Source: Sphagnum compactum (Eukaryota > Bryophyta > Sphagnopsida > Sphagnales). From it: 64,000 bases of DNA. The notes beneath the pieces were generated by a model that saw nothing but the letters and a program-made list of their open reading frames with translations, was not told where the DNA came from and searched no databases. This document shows, piece after piece, positions 57,078-64,000 of the stretch. Every line of letters begins with the position of its first letter. Within the stretch, counting starts at the first letter, position 1. The stretch spans positions 10,288,875 through 10,352,874 of the forward strand of contig OZ234495.1 of NCBI GenBank assembly GCA_965153455.1. Direction: 5' to 3'. The translations under genes and the position numbers were made by a program.

Positions 57078-57435
57078 CAATGGGTCTAAAAATGAAAAAA
57101 ATAAAATATTTCAGCCAGGGTGCTTTTCAATGGGTATAAAAATGAAAAAATAAAATATTGCAGCCAGGGTGCTTTTCAATGGGTATAAAAATGAAAAAAT
57201 AAAATATTTCAGCCAGGGTGCTTTTCAATGGGTATAAAAAAGAAAAAAGAAAATAAATTCAGCCAGGGTGCTTTTCAATGGGTACAAAAATGAAAATAAA
57301 ATGAAAAAAAATAAAATATTTCAGCCAGGGTGCTTTTCAATGGGTATAAAAATGAAAATAAAAATATTTCAGCCAGGGTGCTTTTCAATGGGTATAAAAA
57401 ATGAAAATAAAATATTTCAGCCAGGGTGCTTTACA
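57078..57435. repeat. About 50-bp tandem repeat, seven copies
   Basis: Units start with 'caatgggtataaaaatgaaa' and end with 'ttcagccagggtgctttt'. Starts are near 57078, 57128, 57177, 57226, 57276, 57338 and 57386. The tail is highly conserved, while the A-rich middle varies in length (49-62 bases). The array ends about 490 bp before the hAT element. Confidence 0.9.
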
Positions 57436-58359
57436 TTGGGCAGTGCCCTTAGAGCACAGGGGTTTCCAAAAATAAGTGCACCCCTTAGTTTGGAGCCCAG
57501 GGACGCTTATTTGTGGGGAACGCATTGTTACGAGGGAATTATCCTAAATCTGGGTAACACTATTTTTCATGTGAAAACTAACTACGTTTCGTTCTCAAAA
57601 TATACTAGACTTAAATTTAATTTTGTCTTCTGCAACTGGTTGGTTGATAGGTTTTTTCAACAAGTATAACATTGTTCCTCCACATGTTCAGCTTGGCTCA
57701 AAATCTGAATATTTTTCGGTGTTTGAAGTTCTCTGTTGATTTTACCTTTTTTTCAAAAGGTGTAATAGGCTTCATGAATACTTCGGAGGCATGAGGTGTA
57801 CTAAAAAATCAAAGTAATCTCATGACCTATACTTATCTTGGGTGGAGTCGAAGATAAAGTGGTACATAAGAACTATAGGGTAGAGCAGCCCATGAGTAAT
57901 CACTTAAGGTAGGGTTTGCTCCAATGTTGGGTGGATATCTTGAAAATCTGGATATCATGACCAAATATCATTTAGGATATCGTTTTTGAAATTTTCAGGA
58001 AATTTTGATATTCGAAATGATATCCTTATCTCTGGATATCAAAATAATGATATTCGGTCATTAATATACAAACAATTTTTTTTTAAAAATATGATATTTA
58101 GGGCGGATATTAAATCCTTGCCCGGATATGGATATGAGAGGGGTTTATGTTTCAGGTGTAGACGACTAGGTTGTTAGAAGGATCAAAATAAAATAGTGGG
58201 TGCTGGTGTAGGCCATTACAAGGAAAAAAAAGCTATGGGCATTGATGCAAGCTATTACAAGGGAAAAAATTGTTGTGGGTGTTGCTATTAGACCTAAAAA
58301 GAATTTTAAAAAACTTAAATTTAGAATAAAATGGGGCTCGAGCTCAGCTCAGGCCTCAC

Positions 58360-58690
58360 TTTCTCCTTTTCCCGCTTCTTCTTTTCGCATTGCTCTTGTC
58401 TCCTCTTCGCGCTGTTTTGATCTCCTTTTCATGTCGTTCTGGTTTCCTCTTCGCGCTACTTTATTCTCCTTTTCATGTTGCTCTACTCTCGTCCTCACGT
58501 TGCTCTCCTTTCCTCCTCGAGTTGTTCTCCTCTCCTCTTCGCGTTGCTCTATTATCCTCTTCATGTTGTTGGGTTTTCTTCCTCGCACTATTTTCCTCTC
58601 TTCCTCACGTTGTTCTATTCTCCTTGGTTTTCCTTCGCGCTACTTGGTTATCCTTTGCATTGTTCTCCTCTTCGGCTACTCTCATATTTC
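58360..58690. repeat. Pyrimidine-rich minisatellite inside the hAT element
   Basis: A roughly 24-30-base unit of the type 'ttgctctcctctcctcttcgcg' repeats about twelve times with substitutions. On the plus strand it is almost free of A, and all three frames stay open for long stretches because of composition. It lies between the left end and the transposase region. Confidence 0.75.
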
Positions 58691-59191
58691 AGGTACAAGT
58701 TCTTTGTGTTAATGTTCTCCTCTTCACGCTGTTGTTGTTGGTGTGTTGTTATTCGTTGAAGAATCTTATACTACCCCTTGCATTCTTTTTTAGAAGAATT
58801 GGGAGTGGTCGAAAGTTGAGAATCGAAAACCTTGTTTATTTCCATTTTTTTTGTTTTTTATCTCATATCTTTTGTTCCTTTTTTTTTGTTTTTTGTTTGT
58901 GGTGCAAGGCTTGTAACAAATTATTTTGGAAACAAACATAAACCCTTGTACTTTCGATAGTTTTATATTTTTACTTACTTGTTTTGCAGTATTTTCTTTT
59001 TGCTTGCTTGTAAATGTTTTACAATTTTATATCTTTGTTTATTTTGCAGTTTTCTATCTTTGCTTACTTGTAAATGCTTTACATCATACTTAATTGTGTT
59101 TAAGAGGACTATCATCACATCACACAACAAAACTTTGTATTTGTTTCCTTAGTTTTCTCCACCATTTGACCTTGTAGGACAATTGTGAAAG

Positions 59192-61660
59192 ATGGAAGGG
59201 TCAAATGAATTTAATAATCATACAATGCAAACTAAAGAATATATAATATGCATAAATAATGAAACTAAAGTTAATCAAGTAAGGGAAGAAAAAGAAAATC
59301 CAATCCTGCAAATTAAAGTAGAATGTCACGAAAATCTTATGAAAAGAAAACTGAACAAATTTTGCAACAGTTGAAGACTCAAAGAAAAAAATGGCGTCTT
59401 CATAATAGAAATGCACTTTGTTGGTCTTTTTATTGTGTTAATGATAACCCAAAAGTAAACTTACATGTTCCTCAAACATAGCATTGTTTATTGTATCATT
59501 CTCAACCTGTTGTTTCTGTGAAATCAATAAATAGTTAAAGAAAGGTTTGATAACATATTATAAAACAAGTGGCATAACGTGTATGTAGAAACATCTTGAT
59601 GCAGATCATTCAGCAATTTATAAAAGATTTCAAGAAAAAAGTGATAATCAAGGGAAAGAAATTGTTGAGAGACAATATGCAAATAAGAGGTTTTTTTATT
59701 TCCGATTATTCCATATCTGAATTTTTTGCTTCAAAAGATCCCTTCAAAAAAGATGATGTGGAGTAAAAGATGTTTGTGGAGAATCTTGCACTTTTAATAG
59801 TGAAAAGTCACTTGCCTTTGCAATTTGTGCAGAATGTGTGGTTAAAGTATTTAGTGTTACAATTATGTCCTTGTGTGCAATTCCATTTTTGAAAATTATT
59901 TTCAAACATTATTTTGCCTGAATTGGTAGATAAAATTAAGGAAACATATGTTTTGCCTGTGTTAAATGATTGTAGTTATGTTATTGCTAGTTTTGATTTG
60001 TGGATGTCCAAAGGTGCACATGATGTGTTTTGGACATAAAAATTTTGGGATTTAATTGGAAACCAAAACATGTTATTCTTAGTTTGTTTAAAGCTACTGA
60101 AATTCTAGGACAAGCATTGGCTAAAATCCTTATTGAACTTTTAGATACATATGGTTTGAGAAATAAAATCATAGCATATGTGAAGGATAAGGGTTCAAAT
60201 TTAAATACATTGACCAATGCTTTGAAATATGTTGTTAAATGTGAAACTTTAGGTTTGGAATAAAGCTTTCAAATAACATGTTTTGGTCATGTTTTTTCCA
60301 AAGCGTGCCAATATGCCACAACTGATGACAAAGTTTGTAAGAACTAGAAATATGTGTCTATTAAATCTGCCTAAGTAGATTTGCAGAAATACATTACTTG
60401 GCCAAAGAAATTTGGTAAAGGTTGTTAAGAATGGAACAAAGTTTGCATTGAAGTTGGTTTAAGACCCAAGGAACTAAATACTCCAATGACAAAAAAATTA
60501 GTTTGGTTTTTAGACATTTAACTTTTTGGTCCATTTTTGTAAGTCTATTATTTCTAGTTTATTTTAATTGTAAGTTGTTTTGCTAATCCTTGATTTACTT
60601 TTGTAGGTTTACAAGTAAAATCATTTTATTTCAAAAGGTAGTATAATTCAAGTTAATAATTGTCCATTGTTATAAGTTGACAAATTGCAGTGAGGAATAT
60701 TGGTCATGTCCCACCACTTTTAACTTGGCACATATTTCAAATAATTGTTGATGTTTTGTCTTCAGTTGTAAGTGCTTGTGTGTTGAACCAATTTTGTGGG
60801 CATTGGTTACTTTTTGATGTTTTGAATGCAATAATCATCATGAACCTGGAACTTTTTTAAAAAATTGGAATTTCATCTAACTTGTAAGATTTAATTGATG
60901 ATGATTTTATTATAGCCCAGGAATTATCATTGTTTGCATTTAACATTGGAAGATAAATATGTGGCATTTTAGATGGTTTTCTTTCATTCTTTAAAATGTA
61001 TGAAGGAAATAAAACACATAACATGTTGTCCTTGATATTAGACCTTATATTTTAAAATCTGAGGTTGGTTTCATCTCTTATTGGTCAAAAGCAAATTGTT
61101 TCCATTGTGGAAGAATATGACCAATGATATTTATTCTTATGTTTTTGAAATCCTACCAAATCTTCCACCGTATGGCAAAATTTGGACCTATGGCAAATAT
61201 GCAAACTGATGAAAAAAGTAGCTTGGACATTTTTTAAATGTCTGTTCGCACCAGTGAACCAACAAAGGAGGTGGTGAACAAGGAGTTGATGATGTTTAGG
61301 AGGTTTCAAATGGATGTCAAAGACATTAAATGTCCTTTAGAGTGGTGGGCAAGACATGAGTCTCTATTTCCAATTGTGGCATTTCTTGCTCCTCAAATTT
61401 TTGGTATTGTTGGTTCTCAAATATAAACTGAAAGAATTTTTTCATTGGTTAAAACTTTTACAAATTTGAGGAAATGTCACTTACAATTAGATAATTTAGA
61501 TAAGATAATTTTTGTCAGTAAAAATTGGCCTACTAATCCCAAGGTGGGTTATAATTCACCTTCTAGTTTGATAGAGTTGATTGAGGCTGATGTTGTTTTA
61601 GAGGAATAATTTGAACAATATGAAGGTGAATTTGAATGGGATGAACTTTTTGACTAGTAA
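59192..61660 (+). pseudogene. hAT transposase, broken by stops and frameshifts
   Basis: Recognisable pieces in order: a charged N-terminal part (59192-59374), 'SFDLWMSKGAHDVF' at 59990-60034 (typical of the hAT catalytic core), 'GFNWKPKHVILSLFKATE' with 'KDKGSNLNTL' at 60048-60215, and the C-terminal dimerisation domain 'WWARHESLFPIVAFLAPQIFGI' at 61343-61425. The last continues after one stop as 'TERIFSLVKTFTNLR'. Stops interrupt every region and the frame changes several times. No BED zinc finger was clearly read at the N-terminus. The strand agrees with the element's reading from left to right. Confidence 0.85.
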
Positions 61661-61924
61661 TTTGTAAAATACTTTTGAAAAAAATTAAAACTTATATTGT
61701 TATCCAAAATGTTAGGTTCTTTGACAAATATTAATGGTGACAAATTTCCAGTCATACTGAAATCCGACATTAGACTTTTTTTTTAAATGATATTTTAAAA
61801 GGATATTACAATTTATTTTTAAATAAAAATAAAAATAACCAAAACTGGTGGATAACAAATAGGCAAATAACCGGAACCAATGGATCTAAAAAACATGTTA
61901 TATCCGCCCAACATTGGTTTGCTC

Positions 61925-63299
61925 ACCGTTTTTGTAAGAGGGCCCCATTGTTTACGGTGTTCAAAGAGTAGATGGAGCCCTCCTCTTAGCTCTCATCTAT
62001 CACATTAGAAATTGGCAAAAATGACTTGGAGGGTCGTTTTTACAAAAAAAAATCACTGAACACCTCATAGCCTATTTCCTATTCTTTCAAAAAATCCAAG
62101 TAAATATTACTTTGTTGCCTTTAGAGTTAGAAGATGATTCGTAGAACTGAAGATGGTGATTTCAAAATAGTTTAAATTTCTCAATTTGAACAAAAAGTGA
62201 AAAGAGTTATGCATCGATGAAGTAAGAGGGGTAAAAATGAAGAAAAATGAATGAAAAAAAAACACGTATTGTAATTCGAAAAAAAATGTATTTTCTTTAC
62301 TACTCTTTTTTGGCTGCTGCTTTGGCTTTGCATGTTCAAAGATGATTTGTAGAGCTTGAGAAGGCGCTCCTATAACATTTTAAATCACTCAAAATGGAGA
62401 AGAATTGAGGAAGATTTGCCAAAGTGATCGGTGATGGGCCACTATACCCTAGTGGTTCTACTCTACTATGGAGTGTGGATAATGACAAATCAACTGGTTC
62501 CTTAACAAACTCAGTACTACCCTCAACAAGTTTAAGAGTGGTAGTAACTCCAACACTAACCTGAGTTAGCTAAACAGGAATTTCACTCAAATGATGTAAT
62601 ATAACTAATGTGAACTAATAAGGGGTCCATCCCCCTACCATTTCCCAAGCAACAAAATTTGCATTTCTCATAAACCCAATTAGTGTTCCCCTTTGTGATT
62701 AGCCCTCTTAGGTGGTTCGTTTGTCTTCTTCTTCTTCGATGTGGGTCCTTCCATTTTGTTCCTTGTATTCCCCCTTTTTTTTTTGTGGGTGTTTAGGTTT
62801 ATTTATGATTGGCAGGGTTTCATCGATTAGTGTGCAAATGACCTCCGTAGAGCTTTTAGGACAAGTGTTGCTTAATTTGCCATTTTCAAATCCACAAATT
62901 ACACTTTCTGTGCATAATATCCTACTTGTAGTTTGTCAAACTAGCGTATCAACTTGGCCACCAAATCAAAGCACGTGGAATTAAATTTGGAAATTCAAGT
63001 GAACCGACTTGCAAACTTTTGTTGTTATAAGTTCCCGAATATTTCCAATGGAGAAGAACTTAGAAAGGGGTCCCCCATTGTAGATCTTTACAATAATTCA
63101 ACCTTTGAACTTACACCCGCCAATTATTGCATGCATGGAAGCACCCCCCCCACCCCCACCCGCCCTCCCCCAAAGCTCATCTATATCCATGATCCATGCA
63201 AGTCTATAATTCCATTCATTCATTCATTCATTTGTATTGCTCTCCCCATATGTCATAGTCTAAAATCTTTTTCATTTTGAGACAAATGAACATTGGATA
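61925..63299. other. Intergenic DNA, no gene seen
   Basis: No recognisable protein was found. A C-run lies at 63146-63172 and an 'attc' tetranucleotide run near 63212-63231. The poly-T run at 62768-62780 sits inside an open frame with no domain. Confidence 0.4.
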
Positions 63300-63600
63300 T
63301 GTCACACTATGGCCTTGCCATTTACGGTAAAAAGTATCTTAATGCAAAAGATGAATTATGGAAATTCAAATATTTCACCATGCATGCAAAAAAATAAATC
63401 TTCCAAAAAAAAAAATCCTCTAAAAGAAACCAATTTAATCCTTCAAGATATTATTATAACACTCTATAACTAATAATCTCAAGTTTCAACACAAGCCAAA
63501 ATATCATCTTTCAAAAATCCTCATATAAAAATAGACCTATTACCTAGTGGCCAAGTGTTCCCTTAAGCTACTATACTTTATAATGAATCTAAACACGATA
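63300..63600. repeat. Inverted copy of the 55.9-56.2 kb repeat
   Basis: The reverse complement of this stretch matches 55884-56180 over about 300 bases with small gaps. The two copies lie on either side of the hAT element but well outside its target duplication, so they are not its ends. Confidence 0.75.
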
Positions 63601-64000
63601 TCCTTAAGGGCTTTGGTAGTAGGCAAGGCCAACAAAACAAATACCTAGTTCTTTACACAGGTTGGGAAAAGGCTGGAAATTCATCTATGTCCAACATGTC
63701 ATCCCCATAATAAGAACATCATCCATTATATGTCATCCATATGATAAGTGCAAATTCCACGAGGATTTTATTTTGCCACACGATTACATATCTCCCTCTC
63801 AATTTTGAGTATGGTCATCCATGGGATCCATTCATCCCATCTGACCTCTTGTCACAACACCATTGTCATCCATCTTAAGAATCCCATAATCCATATTGCT
63901 TGCCTTTAAACAAGAATTATTTGTCTTGTTGTTTTTTCTATATCTTCATCCAACATTTATTCCGATTTACATCCACCTGAAATCAAGCACAATGCTACCA
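63601..64000. other. Window end, no gene seen
   Basis: A non-coding stretch cut by the window edge. The phrase 'catcc(c)cat' recurs several times between 63690 and 63870. Nothing else was recognised. Confidence 0.4.

Larger units (their letters stand above)
57922..61916 (+). mobile_element. Complete-ended hAT transposon (3995 bp)
   Basis: The left end is CAATGTTGGGTGGATATC (57922-57939). The right end in reverse complement (61916-61899) is CAATGTTGGGCGGATATA, matching at 16 of 18 positions. The flanks are identical 8-bp copies, gtttgctc at 57914-57921 and 61917-61924, the target duplication size of hAT elements. The left subterminal 220 bases hold at least seven 'ggatat' motifs in both orientations, which look like transposase-binding sites. 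Inside are a pyrimidine-rich minisatellite and a broken transposase gene, so the copy is not autonomous now. The intact target duplication argues for a fairly recent insertion. Confidence 0.92.

Noticed and set aside
57078-57435. CRISPR array
   Set aside because: The 50-bp units are contiguous with no unique spacers, and this is a plant nuclear sequence.
58390-58941. Open reading frame of 183 codons rich in Ser/Leu/Phe inside the hAT element
   Set aside because: It comes from the nearly A-free minisatellite, which keeps several frames open. No domain or hydrophobic-segment pattern suggests a real protein.
55884-63600. Reading the two 300-bp repeats as LTRs of a retrotransposon
   Set aside because: They are inverted rather than direct, and no gag-pol or primer-binding site lies between them.

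Overview
This is nuclear DNA of a land plant. It is AT-rich, with multi-exon genes split by GT-AG introns and long gene-poor stretches of decayed transposons and simple repeats. Four genes give the strongest evidence: a PTS2-type peroxisomal citrate synthase, a PIE1/SWR1-type chromatin remodeller with HSA, split Snf2 helicase and SANT domains, a plant-style nuclear bS16 protein, and a type-1 protein phosphatase. I cannot name the species. The relic transposases resemble families I associate with seed-free plants (bryophytes, lycophytes, ferns), which is a weak inference. Four genes in 64 kb suggests a medium or large genome.

Layout. 1-345 is a degenerate short tandem repeat, followed by about 2.8 kb of AT-rich DNA. 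A 387-bp MITE with 35-bp terminal inverted repeats (TIRs) lies at 3726-4112. A minus-strand hAT transposase relic (about 5060-6810) and a minus-strand non-LTR reverse transcriptase relic (about 7260-9280) follow. The first gene is CSY (minus, 11618-16428, 14 exons, 509 aa). After a TTG-rich repeat comes RPS16 (plus, 19526-20539, 3 exons, 99 aa). After about 4.6 kb without a recognisable gene comes PIE1 (minus, 25184-41431, 21 exons, about 3279 aa). A decayed PIF/Harbinger element occupies about 42.8-46.6 kb, and a small non-autonomous Helitron with very G-rich interior occupies 47390-47736. An 84-bp tandem duplication lies at 50010-50177. The PP1 gene (minus, 51418-53925, 3 exons, 323 aa) is followed by tandem repeats and by a 3995-bp hAT element at 57922-61916 with matching TIRs and a perfect 8-bp target duplication. 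The window ends in AT-rich repeat DNA.

How it works together. The four genes are unrelated housekeeping functions: fatty-acid/glyoxylate carbon export from peroxisomes, organellar translation, H2A.Z deposition and Ser/Thr dephosphorylation. Nothing suggests a cluster or operon. All four splice models close in frame across every junction (1530, 300, 9840 and 972 coding nt, all divisible by 3), so they look intact. The rest is a record of DNA transposon activity: hAT (two lineages), Harbinger, Helitron and MITE, plus one LINE-like relic. The best candidates for new description are the hAT element with exact ends, the G-rich Helitron, and the Harbinger relic whose end motif recurs at 50 kb.
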